From: Voacanga thouarsii
Taxonomy: Eukaryota > Streptophyta > Magnoliopsida > Gentianales > Apocynaceae
Assembly (NCBI GenBank): GCA_026120185.1
Contig: JANUWF010000008.1
Coordinates: 6,510,001-6,574,000, forward strand
Direction of reading: 5' to 3'
DNA length: 64,000 nt
In this document: in pieces, positions 11,200 through 22,013 of the stretch
Position numbering within the stretch: the stretch's first letter is position 1
Layout: every line of letters begins with the position of its first letter
Made by a program: the position numbers and the translations under genes
Notes under the pieces: generated by a model
The model's input: only the letters and a program-made list of their open reading frames with translations
The model's database searches: none
Told to the model about the DNA's origin: nothing

Positions 11200-12456
11200 G
11201 GTGTCAAATCCACATAACTTTACCCCTCAACTTTACTAATTAATTTCAATTTCAAGAAGCCATTTGTTTTTCGGTTTGTAAAATTGGACTGGTTTGAATG
11301 GAGGGATTTGGAGAGGAAAATAAGAGAATTATGTTTTTCATTTGGAAGTTTTATCTAGAAAGGTAAGAAGAAAAATGAAAAGATAAATGGCTCGCCCTTC
11401 TTTTCTCCTTATTTCTTTCTTTTCATATACAAACATGTAGATAAATTGATGAAGTTAATATAGATAGGAATGAGAAATAATTAAATAATTCTTTATATAA
11501 TTCTTTATATATATATATATATATCTTATAAAATATTATATCTTTTCTTTACCAATTTTAAACAAAATAAAATAAAATAATTTACTTTCTCTCTAAATTC
11601 CCAAACAAGAATCTGTTCTCTTCTTTTCTTTTCTCGTCTCTTCTCTTGACCTTAATATTTTCTTTTCTTTCCTTTCCAAAACTCAAAAACCTATCCTTAG
11701 CCCTACCACCACCGCAGTCACCATCAAACTCCTTGGAGAAGCATGTAAGAAATCAAAAGAAATTCATTAATAAAACAAGAAAAATGATAATGCATCTCAA
11801 ATAGACATGTAATCTAACATAAACGAACAGAACAACATATTTTCAAACTCAAATTGGATCATAATTCAATGTTGTTTGGATTCATTCGATTAAGAATCTA
11901 ACTTGAGTTTTTGTTTGAGTTAGTTTAATTATTGTTTGATCATATTCAATATTCCTTCAAATTCGATTTCAAAAAATTCTATTTGTGTTTGAATTCGAGT
12001 TCCATTTACTTCATAATTTTCATACTAAAATTTTATTCTATTTTTTTTTTAAAATTCATAAAAAAAACCAAAGTCTAAATAAATTCAAATAAACATTACT
12101 AATATAAAATTTTAATTTAAAAATAATAATTATATACATAAACATTAAAGAAAAAAAAATTAAAAACAAATCATGTATATCAAAATATTAATAAATTTTT
12201 ATTTAGTTATCAACTGAATTTGAACATTCGTGAATGAGCTTGAGTGCAATTGACTAATAATATAGCCAAATTATGTGTTTGAGCTTGAATCAATTAATAA
12301 TTGAAGAAGTACTAATCGAACACGAACAAACTGTTGGTCGTTAATGTTCAATTTAATTAACGACTTTAATCTAAAAAATCGCAACTATGGTGTAATTGAG
12401 AAAGTCAGAGGTACAAACCATCAAAGCAGAAGCCAACAATCATAGAGATGGAAATG

Positions 12457-12629
12457 GTAAGAGATCAACTATTTGACACATTTATATAATGATGGAATTT
12501 CTAATAAAATTTGGTTTTAGTTAGATCAACCGATATTAATACTTGTAAGAGATCGATAATTTGACAAATTTATATAATGATGGAATTTCTAATAAAATTT
12601 AATTTAAGTTAGATTAACCGATATTAATA

Positions 12630-12630
<1 letters not shown>
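12457..12630. repeat. Two tandem copies of an ~88-bp unit
   Basis: Units at 12457-12544 and 12545-12630 both start GTAAGAGATC and both contain TTTATATAATGATGGAATTT and CGATATTAATA. They differ at roughly one base in ten. Confidence 0.75.

Positions 12631-12632
<2 letters not shown>

Positions 12633-12666
<34 letters not shown>
12633..12666. repeat. (TA)n microsatellite
   Basis: An uninterrupted TA dinucleotide run of about 34 bases directly after the second 88-bp unit. Confidence 0.9.
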
Positions 12667-12669
<3 letters not shown>

Positions 12670-12899
12670 ACTACTTAATTGGTTGATATCAATATACCAT
12701 CAGGTTTATGGATAATATCCGTATTTGTAAGATAATTAGTTTGATATTAATCAACATGATAAGCAATTTATTTATATAGTTTGTTGCTGGTTTTTAAAAA
12801 ATATTAATATTGTATTATTTAACTGGGCAGCATCAATATATGATCAATTTTATCAATACTATTGATATTAGTATGATAATAAGTATTTCAATAGTAGTG

Positions 12900-12907
12900 G
12901 ATATGAT
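12900..12907. other. Left target-site duplication of hAT (GATATGAT)
   Basis: GATATGAT immediately before the left terminal repeat. The same eight bases immediately follow the right terminal repeat at 53940-53947. Eight base pairs is the standard hAT target duplication. Confidence 0.9.
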
Positions 12908-13023
12908 TAGGGATGGCAATTCTCTGGAATAAATCAGGGGCTTCGGCCCGACTTTACGGAGTTGGAGATTCCCCGATGTAAGTGGGGATGGGGACGGGAA
13001 TGGACTTTATTTCTAGGTTCGCA
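12908..13023 (+). mobile_element. hAT left end segment with terminal inverted repeat
   Basis: It begins with the 12-bp terminal repeat, followed by GC-rich subterminal sequence with GGGGATGGGGACGGGAATGG at about 12984-13003. It is cut at 13023 by element B; the last five bases, TCGCA, are the left copy of B's target duplication. Confidence 0.85.
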
Positions 13024-13295
13024 TGTAATACCCCGCCCAAAACCACCTTTGACTATGGGGAAAATTCATGCATTGCATAGCATCTTGCATTTTATGTGGT
13101 AGCTAGAATAATTTTATTTGCATGGATACAAGTAAATTTTTCCGTTGCTCTTGCATTTGAATGAATTGATGTGAAATAGTTGTGTTGTTAAAGATTTGGA
13201 TAAGGGAGGTTTGGTCGAAGATTTGGAAGGATGAGTATTAGGGTGTGAGAATTGATTGTGGGAAAAAAAAAAATAGTATTGGAGTTATTTTGGAA

Positions 13296-13341
13296 TAGCG
13301 GAGAGGTTGGTGATTTCCTTTGATGACCCGAGTTCGAATCC
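13296..13341 (+). promoter_or_regulatory. tRNA-like A-box/B-box pair inside LTR B
   Basis: TAGCGGAGAGGTTGG resembles a polymerase III A box (TRGCNNAGYNGG), and AGTTCGAATCC at 13331-13341 matches the B box GGTTCGANTCC at 10 of 11 positions. Spacing is about 35 bp, close to that in tRNA genes. The rest does not fold as a tRNA that I can see. A SINE or tRNA remnant inside the LTR, or an internal promoter, is possible. Confidence 0.4.
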
Positions 13342-15150
13342 TATTTCTTGAAAATTTTAAGCTTTCTTTTGAATTCCTTTTCTAATATTCTTCATGCCTT
13401 AGCTGAAAACCCCTAGTTAGGTGCCACTTTGAAGAATTTCAAGTGGTACAAAACTCTTCTTGATGTATATTAGAGATAGGGAATATATTAGGGAAAAATC
13501 TTATTTAACCTCTTCAAGAATTTTAGCCATAATCCTTTTATTTATTTAATTGTTTTAGAGAAATATTTTAACTAAAGTCTTAGATGTCTTCTTTGGGTTT
13601 AAACGCCACTTTTATAGGAATAAGACTCTATATTTAACTCCTAAGTTCAAGGATTTTAGATAAGGATAAAGTTTGTTTTATTTTCAGCTTTTGTTCTCTA
13701 GAATTTTCGAAAACCTTAAGCTGGAAAAATTCTGGAAATTTTTCCAGATTTTGTCCGCCACCTTGGAGCACTTTTAGCTCAATCCAAACTTTTCTAGGAA
13801 TAGAGGAAATCCTTTCCAAATCCTTGATAAAATCAGATTTTATTTCAATCCAAATTCAACTAGGATTTTCTTCCTTATCCTAGCAGAATTTCGGCAGCTT
13901 TGTATCAACACAAGCTGTCCGAAATTCCAGCCCTCTTTAGCTACAATCCAATTCTGTAAATCCTAACTCAAAACACCTAGAACACTCCTTAACAATTCAA
14001 CTACCTTAGCTGCACAAAACCAGAATTTCTATCTCCAAAAAACTACTGATTTTCGGCAACTTGGAAACCAGAAATTTCAGTCAGCTTGCACAGGAATTTC
14101 AGCCAGCCTTGTACTCCTAATCCAACCAAAATTCTGCACACAAAACACACCAAAAAACCCCAGCTGATCACGCCAATTTCAACGCCCAAAACCCTCATCT
14201 TTTCTCTGGAAATTTCGGCAGAATTACAGCCTGAATAGTCCAGAATTTTTTCTCCTTTTGTTCAGCAATTTTGCACAGCACTTGCACAGAATTTTCAGTC
14301 ACCAAAACTCACTCAAACACTTCCTTGTTTGGCCCAAAATTCTGAACACATTCAGCCTTCTTTTGAGCAGTATTTTGGCCAGCACAAAGGAGCAAATTGC
14401 AGAATATTTTCCTCCACTACACCCTCCCAAATTCGGCAACAAGAGGGGGCACAACAAGCTGAAAATTCGCCCTTACTGTCCAAGAAACCTAAAGCCATTA
14501 GGAGTCTTTCTAAACATCACCATCTAACCCTAAACCAATCTTCTCCAACTCTAAAGCATAGCAACCGTCTACCCTTTCCATTCTACACGAAAATTTCAGC
14601 AACTTCTCTCTACAAATTTTCGAAAACATCAAGAGCCATACCAAGCAAAAAAATCGATCACTCTCTAAGGTAAGCAAAAACCATCTCAACTTCTTGATTC
14701 CTTTCTTCCATCTATTCTTCTCCTTTTCTTCCCTTAAATCACGCCCATAGAGGCTGATTTCATCTTCTTCTTTAATTTTCGGTCAAGAGGAGCAAAGGAG
14801 GTAGCTTCTCTTTTCTTCTCAAGCGAACTCGGGACGATCACCATAGGAGCATCGAGACCTCATTACCCGGTAGTTGCAAGGTAAGGGAATACCCTCCCTT
14901 GATGCCGAAAGTAAATTTTAATGGTGTTTATTAGCGAGATAAACATGTGATCGTAGTATATGATCTTTGGGGATTGAATAGTTTACTTGGAATTAAATAG
15001 GGGATTGCGAATTGTTGTGAAAATAAATGGGATTAGAGCATGTTTGAATTAATTGAGACCCTGATCATGATATTATATGGTTTAGATCAGGAGGATAATT
15101 GAGGAAAGCCAGCTGTGAATTTATCGCATTTAACTGAGGCACATCAAGTA

Positions 15151-15270
15151 AGTCCTTGCATAAACTCTTTTGTTAAATGTTGTGATGGTAAGTCCTTGCA
15201 TAAACTCTTTTATTAAATGTTGTGATGGTAAGTCCTTATACAAACTGTTTTGTTAAATGTTGTGATGGCA
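15151..15270 (+). repeat. Three tandem 40-bp repeats in 5' LTR B
   Basis: Units 15151-15190, 15191-15230 and 15231-15270, each starting AGTCCTT and ending TTGTGATGG. The third is the most diverged. The same array is at 24141-24260 in the 3' LTR. Confidence 0.92.
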
Positions 15271-16330
15271 AGTCCATGTTGTGAAGCTTTGTAAAGCTAT
15301 TGTTAAACTATGTTTGCTTAGGTTGTAAACGTGGATATTTATTCTTTAAACAGTTTTGTCAAACTAATGATTTTATCAAGAAAACTATTTTTTTCCTTAA
15401 ATTTTTGGAAGTCTCTTTTTTTAAAAAAACACCACGTTGTACAAAGCCAAGGTGTGGAGATATTTTGAATCAGGAATTGACGGATATGTTCGTTGAGTAC
15501 TTAATAAGGGTAGGCTAACAATACTAGTCATGGAGGGCTAGCGTAAGTCTTCTGGCAGGAAGCCACCTCCAGAAGATGAACTCTGCCTGAAGAGGCGACA
15601 GTGTTGGTTGGTTAGGCCAGTCCGAGCTAGCATGTGTACCTGGTATGGTATTAATTATATTCCCGGCATGGACACCCGGATGGTTTTGTTGGGTGTAGAG
15701 ATGGAGGAGTATCTCACCCGGTGGGCTGTACACTCACCTTGATCAGAACGCCCAACGTGTGGTAATCTGGTCCGGACAAGGTGCACAAAGTGTGGCGCCT
15801 TGGCCATTTTGTTCTCATGGAGCCCAATGTGTGGTGACATGACTGTTTATTCGAGTGGAGGATTTATTTTGTACAAAGTGTGACATTGAGAAAAACCCAC
15901 TCCTTGCGAAAAGAGACTGTTTATGACTTGCCAAATTATTTCTACAAATGTTTTACACTTTGCATACACGTACTATTCAAAACACCATGTGCACACACAG
16001 GACTTACTGAGATTTATTCTCACACCGTTTACATCATGTTTTCAGGAGATAGATTGTGTTGAGGCAGTGGGGCTTGATAGTAAAGGCTTTGGCTATTTTT
16101 CCTATGCTGTTCTAGAGGACTTTTGTCATTTATACTTCTGAACGATATTTGTTTTGTCTCCTTTTGCTCCAAGTTGAGCTTGATGTAATAAGAGTATTTA
16201 TTTATTTATCTAAGTTGATTCCTGTAGAGATTACCTTTATATTTTATACCTTATTCTAAAGACCCCTTGTCCTACGGGACGGGGCAACATCCCCGCCCTT
16301 TTAGGGTACGTAGTCGTCGGGTGTTACAAG

Positions 16331-16342
16331 TGGTATTAGAGA
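16331..16342 (+). other. Primer binding site, initiator tRNA-Met type, element B
   Basis: TGGTATTAGAGA begins two bases after the LTR end. The usual plant iMet site is TGGTATCAGAGC; the two differences here are C-to-T and C-to-A. Confidence 0.85.
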
Positions 16343-16429
16343 CATAGTTTAGGCAATTACTTGACTTATGGGGTTCTATTTTCTTAAGTATTCTGATCTG
16401 GTGCTAATTTTTTATCTTTTGTTCATAGG

Positions 16430-17121
16430 ATGGTCAAAAGAGTTGTATCGGTTGTCAGAGACAGGCCCGCTGGCTGCGGGAATCCACCTGCCCCACTAAC
16501 TGTAGCTAATCCACCCGCGTCTGATTAGAGAGAGAGTGTGAGTTGTCAGTGTTAGACGACCCGGTGGTTGAGACGGAGATAGAGGTCGAGGAGAGCTTAG
16601 GGGAAGATGAGGGAGATGAGGAGATGATGGTGTTGAGTGAGGGAGAGGTAGATGAGCTTGGAAATGAGGGAGACGACGAGAACGAGGGAGAGATGGTTGG
16701 GGTAGAAGGAGAGGACGAGGAGGTAATGGAGGTTGTCCCAGGAGAGAGAGACCGTAGGCAGTCAGCTCTAGGAGGGGTAGATTCGGGAAAGAGGAAGCTG
16801 GAAGAGAGTCCTGAGGGGTGTGGACTCCGATATAGACTGGGCGTAGATGCCTTGCTAAGGAAAAAGGGGTTGCTTGATCCATCTGACTTAGGGAGTGAGA
16901 GGCCTGCGCCTAAGGGTATAGTTAGATTAGCATTAGATGAGCTCTATGAGACGGCCATGAGAGCCAAGAGAGGCCGAGAGGGTGAGTCAAGGCAGCTAAG
17001 TGGGAGCGTTGGTTTCACGAGGAACTAAATAGGGAGACCCGATAGTTCTGTGGGGTGGCTGGTGGAACCGGCCTCTGACGACTCCGATACCTCTGTTGAA
17101 ACTAGGGAGAGTCGAACATAG
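16430..17121 (+). pseudogene. Acidic leader ORF upstream of gag in element B
   Basis: The ATG at 16430 follows TTCATAGG and opens a short basic head (MVKRVVSVVRDRPAG) that ends at a TAG at about 16525. A frameshift leads into a long, strongly acidic frame (about 16543-17028) dominated by Glu, Asp and Gly, with a basic patch (DRRQSALGG, GKRKLEE) and a C-terminal segment rich in Arg. Another frameshift gives a tail ending SVETRESRT at 17121. I recognise no domain. Gag starts separately at 17436. Element C has a related tail (NHVETRESSRRPG near 32818-32856), so the ORF looks like a conserved part of this group rather than chance. Function unknown; a nuclear or RNA-level role would be a guess. 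Confidence 0.5.
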
Positions 17122-17435
17122 AAGACCAGCAGCTTTTACTTTTCTTTCTTTGGAATTTGCATACTTTTGTTTGTTTATTTTTTTTTAAGGGAGCATGTGG
17201 CTCATAGGGCCTATTTATCATTTTAAATAAAAAGGATATTGTATAAGATAACCCCTTCTTTTCTGCAAAGAATGGTTTATATGACAAGCATGAGTTTCGT
17301 TTATTACTTGATTTATCTCTGCACGTTATCATCACATTCTCTTTTAGATGAGTACATTGCTATCAACTGATCATGCATCTAAGCATATTCTTTTCCCCCT
17401 TGATAACTAACTGACCCTAAGTAAATGTGATTAAG

Positions 17436-18540
17436 ATGGCACAAAGACGCTGAACAGTTGTGCATAGCAGAACGGTGCAGGAGAGTGCATCCTCCACCCC
17501 GGAGTTTGAGCAGGTGCATTGTTCCACCCCCGACGTGGAGGAGCACCTGCCACGCGAGCAGGAATTGGCTTCGGAGAGGTCACGGGATGTGACCATGGGT
17601 TAGGCTTTCGACAAGATGGCCTCGATCCTACAGAATTTGACCGAAAGAGTGGACAAGGTGGCCAGAAAACCACCGCGGGGAGAGGATGAGGCTTTGGAGC
17701 GTTTTCTGAAGTTCTAGCCTCCCACATTCCAGGGGGAAGTGGAACAGGATGAGAAAGCCGAGCAATGGATTGAGTAGATGGAGCACATCTTCGCTACTTT
17801 GCAATACTCGGAAGAGAGGATGGTGAAGTTCGCTGCTTTTCGGCTGAGGGGACTGTCCCGAGTATGGTGGCAGTGGGTACGGGGTAATTGGGATAAGGAG
17901 GAGCAGGAATGGACGTGGGATGATTTTACGGAGGCTTTCTGGGCCGAGTACATTCCTCAATGGGTGGCTGAGAAGAAGGAGGACGAATTCCAGGCCCTCA
18001 GGCAGGGAGGCATGACCGTGGCCCAATACGCAGCCTGATTCATGCAGTTGTCTAAGTACTGTAAGTGCTTGGTAGACACGAAGCAGAAGCGCACCCGGCA
18101 ATTCGTGTAAGGGCTTAAGCCAGAGTTGAGGAAAGCATTGGCCCCATCGCCGCCTACATCGTACACTACCACTGTGGACGCAGCTTCTCGGACGGAGAAT
18201 GAAGATCGGCACCGACTGGTGAGCCGACCCTTTCAACCAAGTCGTCCACCTATGAGGCCTTTATGCCGTGGGAAAATCGGGGTAAGCAGCCTCGAGTGCC
18301 AATAACGGGACCGATGCAAGGCAGCCTGAATTGCCGGCTGTGTGGGAAGCGGGGCCACACTGAAAGAAACTGCTGGGGTAATGGGGGTGTGAGGAGGTGC
18401 TTCAATTGCGAAGACCCGGGACACTTGAGAAACGTCTGCCCCAAACCCTTAAGGATTGAGCAGACCGCGCCGGCCCAACCAATGGGAGGAAATAGAGGCG
18501 CCGCTGCTGGACCAGTCGGAGCGGGAGGCCTGAAGCCTCA
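17436..18540 (+). pseudogene. gag of element B, with two CCHC zinc knuckles
   Basis: The start ATG at 17436 is chosen because element C has a matching start (MAPKR at 33235). One frame, interrupted by TGA at about 17451 and TAG at about 17601, 17716 and 17776, gives the Retrotrans_gag core: FRLRGLSRVWWQWVRGNW, FTEAFWAEYIPQWV, EFQALRQGGMTVAQYAA, FMQLSKYC. A frameshift near 18250 leads into two zinc knuckles, CRLCGKRGHTERNC and CFNCEDPGHLRNVC, which bind the RNA genome. Most internal stops can be read as CAG-to-TAG or TGG-to-TAG changes. Confidence 0.88.
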
Positions 18541-18925
18541 GGTGAAGGCCAAATTTTTTGCCCTGAGCCGAGAGGAAGTCGGAGTGGACGCCGTTGTGAT
18601 CGAAGGTAACCTTTCTATCCAAGGTTGTCCTGTTAATGTTCTAATAGATCCAGGATCCACACACTCTTATGTAAGTAAAGCATGTGCTTCACGTCTGGGC
18701 TGGGAAGGAAATGAGCTACCTTATACCCTAGTAGTCAGTTCCCCTTTGGGAAAAGTGGTGGAAGCAGGCAAGAAAATGGGAAGTTGTGGAGTTGAGGTTG
18801 GGAAGGAGATTCTGGAGGCCGACCTTATAATCCTGGCCATGGACGGTTATGACTTGATCTTGGGCATGGACTAGTTGTCGAAACACGGAGCTCGTGTGGA
18901 CTGCAAGGTCAAGACGGTGTAGTTT
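18541..18925 (+). pseudogene. Aspartic protease of element B
   Basis: In frame with the zinc knuckles. VNVLIDPGSTHSYVS is the active-site segment, where D-P-G-S replaces the usual D-[ST]-G-[AS]; element C also has DPGS, so this is probably a family feature rather than damage. LAMDGYDLILGMD follows about 80 residues later, then TAG at 18873-18875 where element C has Trp (GLDWLAKHG), and another TAG near 18920. It would process the Gag-Pol polyprotein. Confidence 0.82.
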
Positions 18926-20575
18926 GTGAGACCTGGACGGGATGTAATTGAATTCAATGGCAAGCGAACGAAGGAACTGAAATTTCTTATTGCCGGAGCT
19001 AAAGCCCGGAAGTTGCTCAAGAAAGGATGTGCGGGATACTTGGCGTATCTCTTAAACAAACCGAAGGACCAGTGTACCTTGGAAAGTATGGAGGTAGTGA
19101 AAGACTTTTCGGATGTGTTCCCTACGGAGCTCACTTCCCTACCCCCTGAATGGGAAGTTGAGTTCACCGTGGATCTGATTCCCGGAGCAGAACCGGTATC
19201 CAGAACCCCCTATCGGATAGCACCGATAGAGTTGAAGGAGTTGAAGGAGAAATTGGAAGAACTGCTAAGGCAAGGCTACATTCGGCCGAGTACGTCACCG
19301 TGGGGAGCCCCGGTGTTGTTTGTCAAGAAGAAAGATGGAACCTTGAGGCTATGTATCGATTATCGGGGACTGAACAATCTAACGATCAAGAATAAATACC
19401 CTCTACCCTTGATCGATGAGTTGTTTGATCAACTGCAAGGCGCTGCTTGCTTTTCGAAATTTGACCTACGGCAAGGATACTATCAGGTGAGGATCAAAGA
19501 AGAAGACACTCCTAAGACTACATTCAACACACGGTATGGCCATTACGAATTTGTAGTAATGACATTCGGTGTAACCAACGCACCGGCAGTATTCATGGAT
19601 TTGATGCATCGCATTTTTCAAACATACTTGGACAAGTTCGTGGTTATATTCATCGATGACATTTTGATCTACTCCAAAAATCCGGAGGACTACGCGGAGC
19701 ACTTAAAATTGGTCTTAGAGAAGCTGAGGGAATTCAAGCTTTACGCCAAGTTCAGTAAGTGTGAGTTTTGGCTGAGCTTAGTGTCTTTCCTTGGTCACGT
19801 GATATCCAAGGAGGGGATCAAGGTGGACCCTGCTAAGGTAGAAGCCGTAGCTAATTGGAAACAACCGGAGAACATTACTGAGATACGAAGTTTTCTTGGG
19901 TTGGCCGGGTACTATCGGTGTTTCATTAAAAACTTCTCTACTTTAGCTTCACCAATGACACGACTATTGAAGAAGGATGTCGTTTTTGCTTGGAGTGAGA
20001 AGTGCGAGAAGAGCTTCCAAGAACTTAAGAGGAGGTTGATTTCTGCACCTGTACTGAGTCTGCCCGAGGCTGATAAGCCCTATGCACTCTATACAGATGC
20101 ATCCAAGGAATGACTAGGAGCTGTGCTGATGCAGGAAGGGAAAGTCATAGCTTATGTATCTAGGAAGCTAAAGTCGCACGAACTTAATTATCCCACGCAT
20201 GACCTAGAGCTAGCAGCTATAGTGTTCGCCTTGAAAAAATGGCGACATTACTTGTATGGTGCACAATACAAGGTTTTTTCGGACCATAAGAGTTTGAAGT
20301 ACATCTTCACGCAAAAGGACTTGAATCTCCGGCAGCGTAGGTGGATGGAGTTCCTGGAAGAATATAAGTGCCCTATTAACTACCATCCAGGTAAAGCGAA
20401 TGTGGTAGCAGACGCTCTAAGTCGGAAGGTGAAAATGGCACACTTGAGAATACAGGAGGTGTCGGTAGTCCAGGATATCCTGGAGAAGGAGGCGCAAGTG
20501 CAAGAGGGGAAGATTGGCATGAGCAACTTGACCCTGAAACCCGAGCTGGACCAGGAAATTGTATCAGGTCAATAG
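18926..20575 (+). pseudogene. Reverse transcriptase and RNase H of element B
   Basis: Same frame as the protease. RT motifs in order: [62 protein letters not shown], the catalytic [10 protein letters not shown] (about 19646-19675), [16 protein letters not shown] and [15 protein letters not shown]. RNase H follows: LYTDASKE with a TGA at 20111-20113, then [32 protein letters not shown] in short pieces, [10 protein letters not shown] and [11 protein letters not shown]. The domains are full length and all visible catalytic aspartates are present, so only a few stop codons disable it. It copies element RNA to DNA in the particle. Confidence 0.94.
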
Positions 20576-21949
20576 AGCAGTACAGAATTTCAAACTTTCA
20601 AGGAGAAAGAGATCGGGCGAGGAGGAGGCGATTTCCGAACCAATGAGAAAAGGGTATTGTACTTTCGGGACCGGATTTGCGTACCGGACATCCAAGACTT
20701 AAGGAAGAGAATACTGGACGAAGCGCACAAGAGCAAATATACCATACACCCTGGGGAGGTAAAGATGTACCAAGACTTGAAGATGAAATATTGGTGGGCT
20801 GGAATGAAGAGGGATATAGTTCAGTATGTGTCAACTTGCCTAACGTGCCAGAAGGTTAAAATGGAACACAGGAAGTCTGTAGGGTTACTGCAACCGCTAC
20901 CGATTCCCGAATGGAAATGGGAAGAGGTGACCATGGACTTTGTGACTGGCCTTCCGATGACCAAGTCACACAAAGATGCGATCTGGGTGGTAGTGGACTG
21001 ATTGACCAAGACAGCGCACTTCATACCGGTAAACGTAAGGGACTCAATGGAAAAGTTGGCTCAGACATATACCCGAGAAATTGTAAGGTTGCATGGTGTA
21101 CCGTTGAGCATCGTGTCGGATAGGGACCCTAGATTCACTTCAAGGTTCTGGGATAAGTTCCAGGAGTCCTTGGGCACGACCCTGAAATTCAGCACCTCTG
21201 CTTATCCGCAAACAGACGGTTAATCCGAAATAGTCATTTAGATACTGGAAGACATGCTCCGAGCATGTATCTTGGACTTTGGAGATAAGTGGATTGAGTC
21301 TTTACTGCATGCGGAGTTAGCATATAACAACAGCTATCAGGCGTCGATCGGAATGGCGCCGTACGAAGCACTGTATGGGCGAAAATGCCAAGTACCGATA
21401 TACTGGGGATGGACAGAAGAAGGGAACGTTAAAAAGACTGGTGAAGTATGCATTCAGGAGATGACGTACAAGATTAAGTTAATTCGGGAAAGGCTAAGGG
21501 CAGCGCAAAGCAGACAGAAGAGTTATGCAGATACTAGGAGGAGGGAATTGGAGTTCTAAGTAGGTGACCGTGCATTCTTGAAGTTGACTCCTAGTAGAGG
21601 AATCCTGAAACATCCGAGAGGAAGGAAGTTGAGTCCTATGTATTTGGGACCATTCCCGATATTGGAGAAAATTGGACCGATTGGATCTACCTGATGGTCT
21701 AACCGGGATGCATGATGTATTCCATGTTTCTCAGTTAAAGATGTACAACCTCGATCCGAGTCATGTACTTAATGAGGAACCGTTGGAGTTGCAACCCAAT
21801 CTGAGTTATATGGAGAGACCCGTCAAGATCCTGGAGTGGAGTATTAAGACGCTCCGAAACAAGCAGATACCTATGGTGAAGATACTTTGGGATCATCATG
21901 GAGCACAGGATGCAACGTGGGAAATGGAGGAATGGTTAGGACGGAAGTA
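20576..21949 (+). pseudogene. Integrase with C-terminal chromodomain, element B
   Basis: HHCC zinc domain (HKSKYTIHPG, later CLTCQKVK), catalytic core (VTMDFVTGLP; IVSDRDPRFTSRFWDKF; AYPQTDG followed by a stop), TGA at 20999, TAA at 21221 and TAG at 21238. The middle part ASIGMAPYEALYGRKCQVP is typical of chromoviruses. After a TAG at 21557 and a frameshift near 21675 come [15 protein letters not shown] and a chromodomain (ERPVKILEWSIKTLRNK, VKILWDHHGAQDATWEMEEW, about 21810-21945). In this lineage the chromodomain steers insertion to chromatin marked for silencing. The frame ends 64 bp before the 3' LTR. Confidence 0.92.
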
Positions 21950-22000
21950 ATGGGTATGCTTGAAGGTTATGAAATCTGAATTTCGGGACGAAATTCTCTT

Positions 22001-22013
22001 AAGGGGGAGGGGA
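22001..22013 (+). other. Polypurine tract of element B
   Basis: AAGGGGGAGGGGA immediately before the 3' LTR (TGTAATACC at 22014). It primes plus-strand DNA synthesis. The preceding TTTCGGGACGAAATTCTCTT is a hallmark of this lineage. Confidence 0.92.

Larger units (their letters stand above)
11200..12899. other. AT-rich intergenic stretch, no gene seen
   Basis: No frame above 60 codons resembles a protein. It holds an AT dinucleotide run near 11507-11523, a pyrimidine-rich tract at 11600-11700, and decayed repeats at 12457-12900. Around 11820-12360 the text (GAGCTTGA, AACACGAACA) resembles the low-complexity interior of old plant transposons, but I cannot assign it. Confidence 0.5.
13024..16328 (+). 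repeat. 5' LTR of element B
   Basis: 3,305 bp, TGTAATACCC...GGTGTTACA, the same length to within one base as the 3' copy. It contains a tRNA-like A/B-box pair at 13296-13341 and three 40-bp repeats at 15151-15270. Long frames in it (for example about 14258-14673) have no recognisable domain and are identical in both LTRs only because the LTRs are alike. Confidence 0.94.

Noticed and set aside
13296..13341. A complete tRNA gene
   Set aside because: Only the A- and B-box-like motifs are present; no acceptor stem or anticodon arm can be folded by eye.
14258..14673. Overlapping 89- and 114-codon frames in LTR B, repeated at 23248-23663
   Set aside because: Identical in both copies only because the two LTRs are nearly identical. 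No domain, frames overlap in two registers, and no reason to think either is translated.
16496..16882. Minus-strand proline/leucine-rich frame opposite the acidic leader ORF
   Set aside because: It is the mirror of GAG/GAT-rich codons on the plus strand; not a gene.
17628..18236. 202-codon minus-strand frame opposite element B gag
   Set aside because: Shadow of the gag coding strand; no recognisable protein.
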